This document shows positions 45,821-57,290 of a stretch of 64,000 nucleotides of DNA, one piece after another (the stretch's first letter is position 1; each line of letters starts with the position of its first letter). The notes beneath the pieces were generated by a model, which saw only the letters and a list, made by a program, of their open reading frames with translations, did not search any database and was not told where the DNA came from. The translations under genes were made by a program, and so were the position numbers. Source of the stretch: Rugalucina vietnamica (taxonomy: Eukaryota > Mollusca > Bivalvia > Lucinida > Lucinidae); assembly GCA_964017185.1 (NCBI GenBank), contig OZ024876.1, positions 36,012,406-36,076,405 on the forward strand. The letters are read 5' to 3'.

Positions 45821-48120
45821 ACAAATGTCACATTTTGTCCATAAGCAACAGAAGTAATGCTCAGGAAATCCAAATGCTTGCTTAAATATGTTCAGTATTT
45901 GTTTATATTTTGAAATGAAAACGTTTGTTGAAGAAGGCGGGTGATTCAAAAGACAGCGTCTCACAAAATACTGAAATTTGCGAATTAAAAAAGAAAGAAA
46001 AAAAGTGGGACACCTTGTATTGTACGCTATGGTAAAATATTTCGTACAGGCTTCACTGCTCTTAGTCAATTTTTAAAATCATTTTAATTATGAATAAAAT
46101 TAATAAAATGTAAGTGGCTAGAACTTTTTGCTTGTATATTTTGAAGCACGTTTCGCATGCCATAACATCATAATGTACGATAGAAGACCAATTGAAAATG
46201 GAGGCAACGTCCTGACACGACCATAGCTGTTGGCATGTGCGTAAAAACAAACCAATCAAACAGAACTAACAAAACTTCCGCATACAGTTTTCCTTTATGT
46301 TTTCTCTACATAGATCGTTACAAGTACATGTATATAAAAGGATCGTGTTTTACTTATTTCAAGAAGAAAAAATAATAAGTCGAATCCAATTTTCTGTCTT
46401 TTTCGGTAAATCCCTGCTAGTGCCATTGTTGTTTTGTTGTTGTTGTTGTTTCGTAAAGCTCCACCGTTGACTGTTATGCGATCTGGATAACCAAGAATGT
46501 TTGAGCGAAAAAAAATTATCACTATTATATAGGGATCGAATACCATTGGCGACGCCAGTAAAATGTTGATAATTGATAAACCTATCAAATTGTTCCTGCA
46601 TCGGCATATTTCAATGGTTCGATTATCACCTTCCGGGCACGATTTTCTCGACCGAACATCGAGAACTGCTGTGCCCCCCACCACCACCACTAGGCAGTCA
46701 GTGTCTAAGAAGCCAAGCAGAAATGCTTAGCCTGGCGTCTGTTTCTTGCAAGTCATAAATTTGCGTGATTCGTGACAGGACACAATTAAATATATACCAC
46801 GGCCTTAGCATACATGTGATCCGCCGGTGCGCCTGACCAAAATAAGATCTGTGTACAATATTTTAAATTGAAAAGCTTCAGATACCTTCAGAAGAACTTA
46901 TAAAACATGGTACGAAAGTTTGATCGTGTACAGGTACTAGAAGTATAGGGTTATCACCAACTATGTTGGACAGCCTTGATATACCCCCCAGAAATCGATT
47001 AAAGTTTCTCGTATATCCTATATCGTATCTCATACTAAGTTGGAAATGTCTAATACCTGTACCTTAAATAAACTGTGCAAAATATATTAATCAACTTTTA
47101 CTTTTGAACATTGACTCCATATGTTTTTAGACATATGGCAAGTTCTTCTGACAATATCTTGCATGCATCTTATTAGGGTAAAATCATTCATTGTGTGGTG
47201 CTGAAGTGACATTAGATTTTAAGTCCACTGAGGCATATCTCAAATAAAACATAAAGCGTCAGAAATGGATAAACATATTCTACGCAGTATACTTATATGC
47301 ATCAAACTGTGTACACTTTGTGTATACCTGTTAAAATAGGACAGGTAGTCTGTTCATTCAGGTAGAACATACATATACAGTATATTTCCATAGCCTTGGT
47401 ACATTACAAATAATTGCGCTGAGCCCATTTATGGGTTTTGTGGCTTTTTGGCAGCCTTCCCCCCTTGCCCAAACATGGCATTTTGATATAATATGTCAAT
47501 TACAAAAATACAGTTGTATTCAAAATATTTTGATTGGGCAAGGGGGGGGGGGAACATGGTCTTATAAAACGTTTCCTAATTCCTATATGAATCTATGTTA
47601 AATTAAAAGATTTTGTCCATTTTTCATAGAAGTCACTGCTTGACTCACACACAACATAATATGTCTAAATACAACAGAAACTTATTTTTCGACTGCAATA
47701 CACTTCATTTCAGTGCCTGGAACGTGAGATTTTGAAAATTTCTTGGGCAACCTCACAATAGAATTCTTCCGAGATCCTTTTAATTAATAAGCCCAAATTT
47801 TAATGACAGTGAATAAATGGCTAAATTTTTAGTGATTAGTGAATACCAGGACCCCCCATCCAGACCCTCTTCCATGGATGGCAATCATATATGCGCACGT
47901 GGTCGCCTGACACAAACGTAGCATTTTTGGAAGAAAAAAAGTACATTTTGGTTCGTTGTGTAATGCACGTTTGAGAAAAACACTTATTTTTTCCGAAATG
48001 GCAGCGTTCGTCAGTCTCCATCACTGAGGATCAAATTGATAAAGTCATCCCATTGTTTATGCCAGCACAAAATTTGATCAAAATCACGCAAAAGAGTTCT
48101 TTACGAAAATGGGTCACCGC
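45821..48120. other. Unrecognised sequence upstream of the neurotrophin
   Basis: No coding exon recognised. It contains a TTG-repeat (~46428-46450), a 14 bp inverted repeat (CCCCCCTTGCCCAA at 47459 and TTGGGCAAGGGGGG at 47534, ~60 bp apart) and the 60 bp repeat at 47795-47855. The neurotrophin promoter and any 5' non-coding exon should lie here, but I cannot place them. Confidence 0.5.
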
Positions 48121-48146
48121 CCCGTATAGTTGATCTTGAAACTTAT

Positions 48147-48911
48147 ATGCAAGCTATATTTCAGGCAATTATGATGCCGCTGCTGTTGTTGAGCACCAGT
48201 GTTATTGTTCTGATAACGACATGGTCAGGCCATCCGATATGTAGTGAAGCACAGCTCTGGGATGACATGAGGGACTACCAGCCGACCTTCAGCACCAAAG
48301 GTCAACTGAGCCCGAACCCCAACTCCCTGCCAATGGTTATACGAGATGGAACTGCGTCGGCTGCCGGCAGAATTGTCACTGTCAACGGTAACAAAACGCC
48401 AAGTATCTCTCCTGATACCGTTATTGATCGAAAGAAGTCCCTGATTGAAAATCGTAAACGCCGGAAAGGAAAACGTGGTAAAAGAAAACCTACGAGATCC
48501 CACTCACGAAAACACGACTCCCGCAACAGAATGGAATCAACGAGCCAGCAGAAGGACGAATTATTGGGACTTGGTCGTCATATTTGCAGTATGGTATCCG
48601 AAAGTAATCTCATAACAGAAGCGGTTAACAACTACGGTCAGATCGTTCAAATTGCGCCAGTAAAAGGTCATGACGGAACAGAAAAGGGCAACTCCTTCCA
48701 TGAAACATACTGCGAATCAGAGAGGGAAAGTTGTGACGGTATCGACAGGTCAGAATATCAATCCTATTGTCAAACAGAATATCGGTATGTCTATGCCCCG
48801 ACCGTAAGCGACGAAAAGATCGGATTGTCACTGATAAAGATCCGAGCGGGATGCAATTGTATCATACAGAAGAAAATGGTGTACATGAACATTATGGGCA
48901 AAATCGGCTGA
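48147..48911 (+). CDS. Neurotrophin (NGF/BDNF-like secreted cystine-knot growth factor)
   Basis: 254 residues (or 246 from Met9). A hydrophobic signal peptide (PLLLLSTSVIVLITT, ~11-25) is followed by a pro-region with sequon NKT at 82, a polybasic stretch with furin-type sites (RKRR at 103-106, KGKR at 107-110), then the mature domain. Its six cysteines are at 147, 189, 196, 208, 236 and 238, spaced 42-7-12-28-2. Human NGF is 43-10-12-28-2. Family signatures are present: FHETYC for FFETKC, CDGIDRSEYQSYC for CRGIDSKHWNSYC, IKIRAGCNC for IRIDTACVC. It should act as a dimer on Trk-type receptors. One coding exon is normal for the family. I see no obvious poly(A) signal close to the stop. The gene is intact and is the only host gene found. 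Confidence 0.92.
   Translation: MQAIFQAIMMPLLLLSTSVIVLITTWSGHPICSEAQLWDDMRDYQPTFSTKGQLSPNPNSLPMVIRDGTASAAGRIVTVNGNKTPSISPDTVIDRKKSLIENRKRRKGKRGKRKPTRSHSRKHDSRNRMESTSQQKDELLGLGRHICSMVSESNLITEAVNNYGQIVQIAPVKGHDGTEKGNSFHETYCESERESCDGIDRSEYQSYCQTEYRYVYAPTVSDEKIGLSLIKIRAGCNCIIQKKMVYMNIMGKIG
48153..48164 (+). other. Candidate 3' splice site before the neurotrophin start
   Basis: GCTATATTTCAG|GC resembles an acceptor site. If used, the first ATG (48147) would be intronic and translation would begin at Met9 or Met10 (48171/48174), giving a cleaner signal peptide. Neurotrophin genes usually have non-coding 5' exons spliced to one coding exon, which fits. Not proven. Confidence 0.4.
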
Positions 48912-49434
48912 ATTGTTAAGAGACTCAATTCTCACTTGTTGTTGTAAACGGAGAGCATAATTTTACGTCTGTCTAGCTCATTTATCTACGCGATCATATT
49001 AGACGACAATGGCAGTGATGTTATATTTATAAGCGTATGGTATGTGTACCGATAGTAGACATTTCTTGCCTAACCCGAGATAGAATTGTACACCATACAC
49101 TGACAAACCAAATGTCTTTTAACTGGGGGTTTCTCAAAATTAAATACCAGTTTCCATCGGATTTTGGTTGCCGATCAGGCAGACGCTAACCAGGAACTGC
49201 ACAGTCACAAGGTGATAGATTGTTAAATATTTAGTATCCAGGATGTCCTTTTCATACATATATGTGCCGGTTACATCAATGCTATTCTGTGTATCGATGG
49301 AAAGAGCGGATTTTCTCATGCTATTTCTAATCTATGCGTAGTTTTTTCCATCGTGTTATGACAAATGTCGTGGTGCAAGAAACTTTTCTTTTGTTGGGCT
49401 GCACTTATATTTTTAAAACGTACACGGTCAACAG
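48912..49434 (+). other. Neurotrophin 3' flank
   Basis: Probably 3' UTR and intergenic DNA. No AATAAA hexamer close to the stop codon. Nothing else recognised up to the TTAA at 49435. Confidence 0.4.
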
Positions 49435-49438
49435 TTAA

Positions 49439-51381
49439 AGTCCAATTCGCATGCGCAAAAAATACGCGCGTGTAGATATAATCCGGTGTGTGTATATATT
49501 CTCCGACGTGTATTTATACTCCGGTGTGCAAATCAACCTGAGGGTAAATTTAAATTGGGTTCGTATGGGTTTTATCACAGTACTAGGAGTATTTTTGTAT
49601 GTAAATTTATCATTTCTGGATTAAAACCTGTTCATTTAAGTCTTTTGTATTTGCGAAAAAAGAAGAGGCTGCTTCAAGATGTTCTTGCAGACTTTGGCAG
49701 CAGAGGAGAAACATGTAATGCTCAGGCATAACCTTAGCAGTTATACAGTTCCCTTTTATCATCCTTTCACAAGGAATTACTGTTAAAATGCCCCAAGAAT
49801 CTAACCAAGAATGATAAAAAAATAGTGTGGCTGTTTGCACTCCATATGATCTAAAATGTAATGAATGATAATAAACTCTTATTTAGTAACACTGTCCACA
49901 TTTTTGCTTGGCAGCGCCAGCTGCCAAGCAGTTGAGACGGAATGGGAATTTCTCTTCAACCTGCGGGGTCTTTTCCTTCAATCTGTGGGGTTTCCCTTTG
50001 ACAGCCAGGGGCCTGGTTTCAGTCGTAATTTTTTGCTACTCTTGTCGCATTATAAAGCAATTGAAAACGGAAACCAGACGTGCTCTCTAGGACTTGTGGG
50101 AAGAATGACGTGCTTGGCTCTAAACATATATCGGTGCGGAGGTAAACATATACCATGTAAAATTAGACTTATATATACGTTCCTCATAACTATGATTCTC
50201 TGATAATGCTAAAACCCGGAACTAGTCCAAGGTCCGACCAAGTACGATTGTATCCACCGAGGAAGTCTTTTAGATGCTCCACTGCATTTTCCCCGGAGAA
50301 GCGTCTGCTAGAGGATCTAAAATTAACATATTGTTCTTACCTAAAGTAGCTTCTGAACTTTATAACACAATGTTAATAGCTGCACTTAGTAATAAATCTA
50401 TTGAGCCAACGCACTGCAGTACCAACAAAAATAAATGTTTACATTGTTTATTATTTAACAGCCACATTTAAACAGTGCCTAAGTTGTCTGCATGAAGCAT
50501 AGCAAAAGCAAATATTCCCATTAGTCATATTTTGGTCCACGCTTGCACATGGGATTAATGGTTATTTTGTGGGCTTCTCTGTGCATTTAATACTTGGGAC
50601 GAAGTATTTGAATTTTCGTTATCAGAGTGAGTTTTCAGCAGCTCTATAAACAGAATAGGAAACTTGCAGACACTCAGATATGACGTTGTATTTACCACAA
50701 GAATGAGCCACTAAAAACCCAGGGCTGGCAGGTTAAGCAAAGTTCAACATTGGTTTATGATATGGAATGGTCTATAGGAAGTCTTCTGCTGGGGAAGGAG
50801 TAAAACCCGGGACCAAAATCCAGGACCATTTTTTACGGTCATTAAAAGGCACTATCATATGCGTGTGTAGTTTATAAGGTCATTTCAATGAATTAAATCA
50901 TCGTTTATCCAAAGAATTCGAATATTTGAAATTTTGATCAAAATATGGGACCCCATATGGGAACCCATTCAAGAATTTAGATCCAGGACCAGTTTTGCAG
51001 TATAGACGAAATAATGTTTTATACAGACTAGCCAAGCGTTCCTTTTAACAAGGAAAATTTATTCGCAACTGTCATATAATCAGTTATGGTCAAAAAATGT
51101 GAAACTTTGTTACCTAAAAGCAGAATATTGACTTGAAATAAAAATATTCATGGGTCAATTTTACTTTGCGTTCGCATGGGAAAAATAGTAAATTTACACG
51201 TGTGTATTTGTAAAAATAAAATTTGCATCTAGTCAGACCCAGGAGTAAATTTAATCATATGTAAATATACCCCGGTGTGTACATGTTTTTGCGTTCGCAT
51301 GCGCCATTTGCTTACCCCGAGTAAAATTTGCACACCGGAGTATATTTACACGCGTGTATTTTTGGCGCATGCGAATTGGAC
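49439..51381. mobile_element. TTAA-flanked TIR element (~1.94 kb)
   Basis: Flanked by TTAA (49435-49438 and 51382-51385). Inverted ends of ~48 bp: AGTCCAATTCGCATGCGC, then AAAAATAC, CGCGTGTA and TCCGGTGTG, matching the complement of 51335-51381. Subterminal motifs (CCGGTGTG, CACGCGTG, TTCGCATG) recur several times at both ends, as where a transposase binds. No transposase seen; small ORFs inside are not recognised. piggyBac or Kolobok type is likely from the target site. Confidence 0.7.
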
Positions 51382-51385
51382 TTAA

Positions 51386-52209
51386 GCCGAGGCATGTAAG
51401 ATAACCACATGGTTCCCGGACAAGCCTCCCGGAACCTGACTATCGGTGCTCTATGCACATGTCTTTCACCATACCACTGGCAAATAAGCAGGAAGCGGTG
51501 GTTCTGTCCCGACATGACTAAAATTGTGGACAGGGATGTTAAACCACAATACAAAAAGCTGAGCAGCTGACAGAAAAAAAGAAAATAATCAGCGGAAGAT
51601 GGAGAATAGCCGTAGATATATTTCCATGAAAGCATATCATAAATGAAAGAAATGTGCCGAACGTGCTCACCAGTCTCGTGCTTGCTTCAATATGTAAGAC
51701 CGATCAAGCTTATGCACCCGGTTTTGGAGTTAAATGATAAGCTGCAAACCACAGAAAATCTTGGCGCGGTTAACTGCCGAGATAATTTTTAAATACGAGC
51801 ACTGTGAGAAGGCGACGTTATTGTTACTTTTATTATAATAAGCACTCCCAGGGCCTTCCATTTAGCTATTGAGTATGATTGTATCCCACCGTTCATTTCA
51901 GTCCTAGTTTAAATTGAGGTTGAACCACCTAGTTTACATTTTGCAGTCATGTAAGGAGAGAACCACGGCTTCCATACCTGCATGGAGAGATTTTATGGCA
52001 AACCTGGACGAACTGGGAACAACTGGCCACGGTGAACCCCAGTTTGGCATGGAGTCCATTTCACCCCGATATCGGTTTCTATTATTTATCTATTATGTAG
52101 GCCGCGATCGTAAAGCAAACAAACAAACAAACAAGCAAACGCACGTACGAACACACATACACACATTTTATTAACAACTGAATAGTTGGATAAATGAAAT
52201 TGTTCTTAA
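51386..52209. other. No recognisable feature
   Basis: Unrecognised sequence. An AAAC-repeat tract (CAAACAAACAAACAAGCAAA) lies at ~52117-52139. Confidence 0.5.
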
Positions 52210-52219
52210 AGTGCGTCGA

Positions 52220-52541
52220 CCGGCCTCAGTAGCTCCGTAGGTCGAGTGTCCGCTCCGAGATCGGGAGGTACCGGGTTCGATCCCGGGCAGCTACATACCA
52301 AAGTCGTTAACAATGGTACTAGTTGCTCTCCGCTTGGCACTCGGATTTTCGGGGTATGGCTAGGACTAGTCGCTCCGGTGTCAGTATAATGTAACTAAAG
52401 GTGGTATCAGGTAAAAGTGTCTGTGATCTGATACGACAGTGAGGCAGCACTATAAAAGTGAGCATTGAGCTCCCTGTCACAATCATAAACCGTCGTGATA
52501 TGACAGATAATGTTGAAAGCGACGTTTAACAAACAAACAAC
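52220..52541 (+). mobile_element. tRNA-derived SINE with 10 bp target duplication
   Basis: The 5' part is tRNA-like: A box region TAGCTCCGTAGGTCGAGTG, B box GGTTCGATCCC (~52276-52286), then an unrelated body and a 3' end GTTGAAAGCGACGTTTAACA with an AAAC tail. AGTGCGTCGA occurs on both sides (52210-52219 and 52542-52551). The A and B boxes would form an internal RNA polymerase III promoter. The 3' end resembles widespread molluscan SINEs; I cannot name the family with certainty. Confidence 0.88.
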
Positions 52542-52551
52542 AGTGCGTCGA

Positions 52552-54257
52552 TGCAATTAAATATCTTGAGATAATCCCGGACTTTATGTCAATGTATGGT
52601 GTATTTACATCTCAGAATACATCTCAGATTAGGCAAGAAATGTCTAGTAGTGAACATACGTATACACATGGAAATAAGTAAGGGAACACATGTAATAATG
52701 TGACTTCCAACTTTAGAATGTATATATCCTTCTTTGTAAGAATTATGAAGAATGTTTTGACAACTTGACAGGATCTGTAGTATCAAAAGTTGTTTCTATG
52801 TGAAAATGGTAAGCATCAAAACATAAACTGCGGCGGACAGCGGCCATCTTTGATTTAGAAATGTTTTGCTAAATTTAAGGAACGCGCTGATATTCTTCGC
52901 GATAACTTCATTCTGTGAACTCGCATTGTCGTGATTTTTCGTACGCATCAAGCTGAGACATTGCATGTGGAATATTGATCATAATTTCTTTATTTTCTGA
53001 CCGACTGTCGGCGGTAGATCCATACTTTTCCGGGGGTAGGTTTCTTGGTCACGTTTTGTTCTTTGTCTGTACATTTTGCAGGTTGTTTATACGTTGGGAG
53101 AGATATTCTATATGACCCTTTAGGAATTTATACTTGCACGTTCTCACTGGTCATAGCGTCATAGCGGAATTATTCTTTTACGACTTTATGTGCAAAACAA
53201 AAATTCCAAGCATTTTGCTTTCCATAGAAATCAATGCAAACTGTAGATTTTGTATTATTAGTTGGTTTGGAGATGGAACATGAATTTTAAGATCCGAAGT
53301 CGTTTATTCATTGAGATCGATCAGATTCAACATTTTATTCCTGTTTCGCATTCAAAATTTGAGTTTTGCGGAGTGCAGAAGCAAAAAGGCAAACTCGTAT
53401 TCAATAAAAGTGGAGTTTTTTTTTTTATCTATGGCATATTTGTCATCCGTAGCACAAGGATAAAATGTTGTAAATTGCAAAAAAATTGGCCTGTAGCTAT
53501 GCAAAGGTATGAAATACATGTTATAAAATTTTCAGTATCGCCAGAAGAAAGGAAAATGGATTTTTTTTTTTTTTCAAACTTTTCCCAAGAGCTAAAACTG
53601 TTCCCTAACTTATTTCCATGTGTATATATATGCTCAGCGGCAAAAGTTTAGGCAGTGAAAATGCAAGTTTAACCCCATAGGGACTGATTAAATCGATATA
53701 GCTTCCAAACCCCTCGTTAGTTTGGGATTGAAATTACCAGCCGTAAAACGGTGAATAAAACCTAACATTTCCGACAAAAAAAAAAAAAAAATAATAATAA
53801 ATAAATAAATAAATAAAAAATGAAATATCGCATGTGGTTTTGCCAGAGTGCATACATCGATTTTCGTTCTTATTTTAAATGAAAGGGAGGTAATCTCAAA
53901 ATAATGAATATTTGACATGTTTTTTTCTCTCGAGACAGTGGCTGAATTTTTAAAAGATTTTTTTTTTTTCGGATTTTTGTCACTTTCAACAGCCTCTATC
54001 AGAAAGCGCTATTAATCAAAGCGCCGATTTTATCATTTATCGGGTAATTGCAAAAATGATATTTTACGAGAAAGGCCAATAACTCGAAATGGACAATAGG
54101 TGGAGTTTCTTTCAAAACATGATAAGAAACTGGCTTTGCAAATTTTATAAAGGGGGCATCTAAGGCAAACATCAGGATATTATCGGGCTTGTCAAAGTAA
54201 CTGACTAAACGTTTTCCTCTGAGTATAGTGGTATTTTGCTTTATTTATGTGTTGTTT
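52552..54257. other. No recognised gene
   Basis: A 129-codon frame at 53262-53651 has no recognisable domain and poor composition (runs of F). A-rich runs with TAAA repeats lie at ~53776-53820. It may include unrecognised repeat DNA. Confidence 0.45.
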
Positions 54258-54543
54258 ATACATAACGAAAACTTTCCCATGCAATATATATAGAGATTTT
54301 TTTCATCTGTAAAAAATGAAAATTTCACCAGAAAAGTTTTAATATTTTTAGTATTTTTGCTCAAAACATAGATCGTGGGTACACGTTAGGACCGCCTCGG
54401 TTCTAACAGGTTCTAACAAGTAACCACAATCTATGTTTTGGACCAAAATAAGAAAAATAGGTATACCCCTGCATACCCCAGTTTTACTATATAAAAGTGG
54501 GGTTTAAGGGGGTATTCATTGCATGGACATGTTTTCCTGATGA
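54258..54543 (+). repeat. C-family element (copy 4)
   Basis: Full-length layout: CATAACGAAAACTTTCCCAT, CATCTGTAAAAAATGAAAA, a decayed palindrome (~54350-54455, right arm rearranged with a repeated GGTTCTAAC), AAAAATAGGTATACCCCTG, AAAAGTGGGGTTTAAGGGGG, TGTTTTCCTGAT. No A/B insertion, so it is an empty site. Confidence 0.75.
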
Positions 54544-54957
54544 GAAGGCTGACTGGATTATAGCTAAAAGTGTAACCCTCTCGAAATATTGTATAAATAA
54601 AATAAAAATAAATGCTACAAAGTCTAGTTTTGGTTAATTGTTTCCTAATGTCAGTACTCAATGGCTACATCACTGAAAATTTCATCAAAATGACCCGTTT
54701 TCAAGAAAATGTGGTTTTGATTTTTACGCATTTCTTTTGCGAATAAGTATACTATACTATCCAAAAAAAAAAGGCCCTGTACCAGAACTTCCATGCATTA
54801 CCATGGCAAGTCTGGGAGCATTGGCATTTATGATTTATAAATCTTGCAAGAGTGATCATTCAACTATTGAACAGACATAATCATATTTGAATTCTAAGAT
54901 TGTCGTTTGAATGGGGTACCTTTTTTCATTTTCCAATTCTCAAACAGTGGAAATGAT

Positions 54958-55300
54958 TAAAGGTAAAAGTAGGCAATGATCCGGAAATGGCGCAATCAGA
55001 AAGAAATACCCACTCCAAAAACCAAGGTGGGAAAAACTATTAACAGTCAGGTACTTTTACTACGAAAACATATCTTAAGCCGATTAAGCTGCTATTTCCC
55101 AATAGGCGGCCACTCAATTACCCAAACTTTATTAAAATATGAAAACGTACATAAGATGCAAACAGCACAAAATTCAACTCCAAAACATAACAATTAGAAC
55201 CACCACAGAAGTATCGCTTTGGAACGATCAGTAATATACAGTTACTGGCGGGCTTAAACTAGTTTTACAGGCGCCTAACCTCACCAGAGCTTCTCCAGAC
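54958..55300 (-). repeat. Penelope-like 3' end (copy P6)
   Basis: Minus orientation, ~340 bp from AAAGGTAAAAGTAGGCAATG to GAGCTTCTCCAG, matching copies P1 and P4 throughout. It abuts a LINE reverse-transcriptase fragment. Confidence 0.7.
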
Positions 55301-55690
55301 GTTAGTATATTGTCCAGGTCCCACATGCGTACAATTGAGTTGGCAGTACCACAGTCGTTCAGCTTCGTGTCATGCTTGGTTCCATTTCGCTCCCAGTCAT
55401 TTGCACGGCGTCTTCCAAATGCTACACTGGCTTTTGCAATTCTGGCAGTTACCTCATCATCAATATGCACTGCTCTGGAGAGAGTGCTTCCCCGGTCCAA
55501 GGTAGGTGAATTTATCATCAACTTTCAGTTTTTGTCCATTCACAGTGATAGTTGGTTCATTGAACGGTTTTCCAGGTGCTGGTTGGTTTACAACCTCTCT
55601 CTCTTTTGTGCTAATTGTCAGGCCATTATTATCACATGATTGTGAAACTTGTGTGCCAATCTGGTCGAAATTCGAAATCATCCCGGCTAA
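55301..55690 (-). pseudogene. LINE reverse-transcriptase fragment (third family)
   Basis: Two overlapping frames carry NNGLTISTKEREVVNQPAPG, ITVNGQKLKVDDKFTYLG and STLSRAVHIDDEVTARIAK, ASVAFGRRRANDWERNG. This is the segment after the catalytic YADD in a widespread invertebrate non-LTR family (KTEV...FTYLGS...IDDEV.ARI.KA). One frame change lies in the middle. Only ~130 codons remain. Confidence 0.75.
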
Positions 55691-55729
55691 TTATGGTTGT
55701 CCTTATTACCGCCAAGCGATGAAGTTCCA

Positions 55730-56008
55730 ACATTACAAAAACTTGCCCATACAATAAACAGATAGTTTTGAGCTTTCAAAGTCGAAAATTTTCAGCTGAA
55801 AAAATTGATATTTTTCTTATTTTTGCTCAAAACATAGATTGTGGGTACACGTTAGAACCGCCTCGTCGAGGCGGTTCAGACGAGTATCCACAATCTATGT
55901 TTTGGAGCAAAAATAAGAAAAATAGGTATACCCCTGCAAACCCCAGTTTTTCTATATGAAAGTGGGGTTCAAGGGGGTATACATTGCACGGACGTGTTTT
56001 CCTGATGA
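55730..56008 (+). repeat. C-family element (copy 5), best intact copy
   Basis: CATTACAAAAACTTGCCCAT, AAATTTTCAGCTGAAAAAAT, palindrome 55814-55919 (centre CCTCGTCGAGG), AAAAATAGGTATACCCCTG, GTGGGGTTCAAGGGGG, GTGTTTTCCTGATGA. About 280 bp, non-coding. It reads continuously across the site where copies 2 and 3 carry A/B elements. Confidence 0.8.
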
Positions 56009-56277
56009 TCAAAAATAAAGGTGGTGCTAGAGTGTTAACAACACAAAATATCAATTTGTAAACACCCAAGGGCAGAAATCGCCACAATCAGTTGTTCGAC
56101 CCGGTCGAAATTCGAACTATTGTGGTTGTTCTTGTCACTGCCAAGAATGAAGAATAAATGAAGGTGCTATAGTTTTAACAACAATAATCAATTCAAACTC
56201 ATTCGACATAAAAAGGTCGTCCTCATTGATACCAAGGATGATGAAGATCCAATCAAAACTGAAGGCGCTAATATATA

Positions 56278-57290
56278 CTGACTGACAAAAGAAACGCTAC
56301 ACCCTAAAAATTGTGATTTTTTGTAAAATTGTTTTCTCTTTCCCCCATAAAGCCCCACTTTATAGAGAAGGTCAACCACAGGTGTACCGATAATGTACAC
56401 CCCAACCAATAAATGCTAAAGGCGCTTTTACGAAAACATGTTTTTCGTGGAGTTTAATTGGGACGATAACGATAAACTTCAAATTTTGCAACACCTATGC
56501 AATCTACACATTATCAGAAAAACACGCTACATCACCAAACCACAACAAATCAACTTAACAGCATTGTGTCTGTGCAACGGTCTTGCATCTGTGGTGGTTC
56601 TTTTTGTTTTATGTCTTGGTGTTTAAAATATTTTTGTGCTGTTGGCGCCTTATGTATGTTTTCATAGTTTTTGTTAAGGTAACTGAGTGGCCACCTATTG
56701 GGAAAATAGCTGCTCATTCGGCTTACGAAACGTTTTCATGGTATAAGTACCTGATTGTTAATTTGGTTTTTTCCCACCTCGGTTATTGGAGTGGGAATCT
56801 TTTTCTGATTGTGCCTTTTCCTGATCTTTGCCTACTTGTACCTTTTGACAACAAACGACCAACAAAGATCTCAGAGTCCATGAGTTACGTCACAAGTGCA
56901 TGATCACTACATTTGATTACGTCATTTACGCATTTGCTATGCAAATGCTGTAACGATTGCAGCAGATCGTCCCTGTTGTCGTTGGATTAGATCGAGAAAC
57001 ATTTTACGTCAACTGGCAGCAGTTGGTTCATGTCCACATATGCCAAATCTGACGAACGTCACTTACGTCACCGCATACAATACGAACTTTCTCAGGTGAA
57101 ACAACGACGGTGTTTTACCCGGTGTTACCCTAACAATACCTGTCACCAAATCTTCAAAGATGGAGATCTTATGGGATCTTTGGATAGAAGGGTCCGTAAA
57201 ACGTCAACAGAGGCCACAGACGCTGAATTACCTGCGAACTGCCTTAACGGAATATTCGTAGCGCATTTGCGTATTCCACATTTGTCAATT
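56278..57290 (+). mobile_element. Decayed Tc1/mariner-like element with a nested Penelope-like piece
   Basis: After TA the left end reads CTGACTGACAAAAGAAACGC. Further in, scattered frames resemble a Tc1-type transposase: a helix-turn-helix-like VVVGLDRET and RQLAAVGSCPHMP, then IFKDGDLMGSLDRRVRK, which resembles the F..DGR.RVWRR segment after the catalytic Asp. No matching right terminal repeat is seen. Copy P7 interrupts it. Assignment is tentative. Confidence 0.4.
56589..56846 (+). repeat. Penelope-like 3' end (copy P7)
   Basis: 258 bp, plus orientation: CTGTGGTGGTTCTTTTTG, TTGGCGCCTTATGTATG, CTGAGTGGCCACCTATTGGG, CCTGATCTTTGCCTACTTG. Very close to 3945-4190 of copy P1. Confidence 0.75.

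Noticed and set aside
46295-46690. 131-codon minus-strand ORF upstream of the neurotrophin
   Set aside because: It spans a TTG microsatellite and overlaps another open frame; no domain or splice signal.
53262-53651. 129-codon open frame as a possible host gene
   Set aside because: No recognised domain, homopolymer-derived Phe runs, no start context or splice evidence; probably chance.
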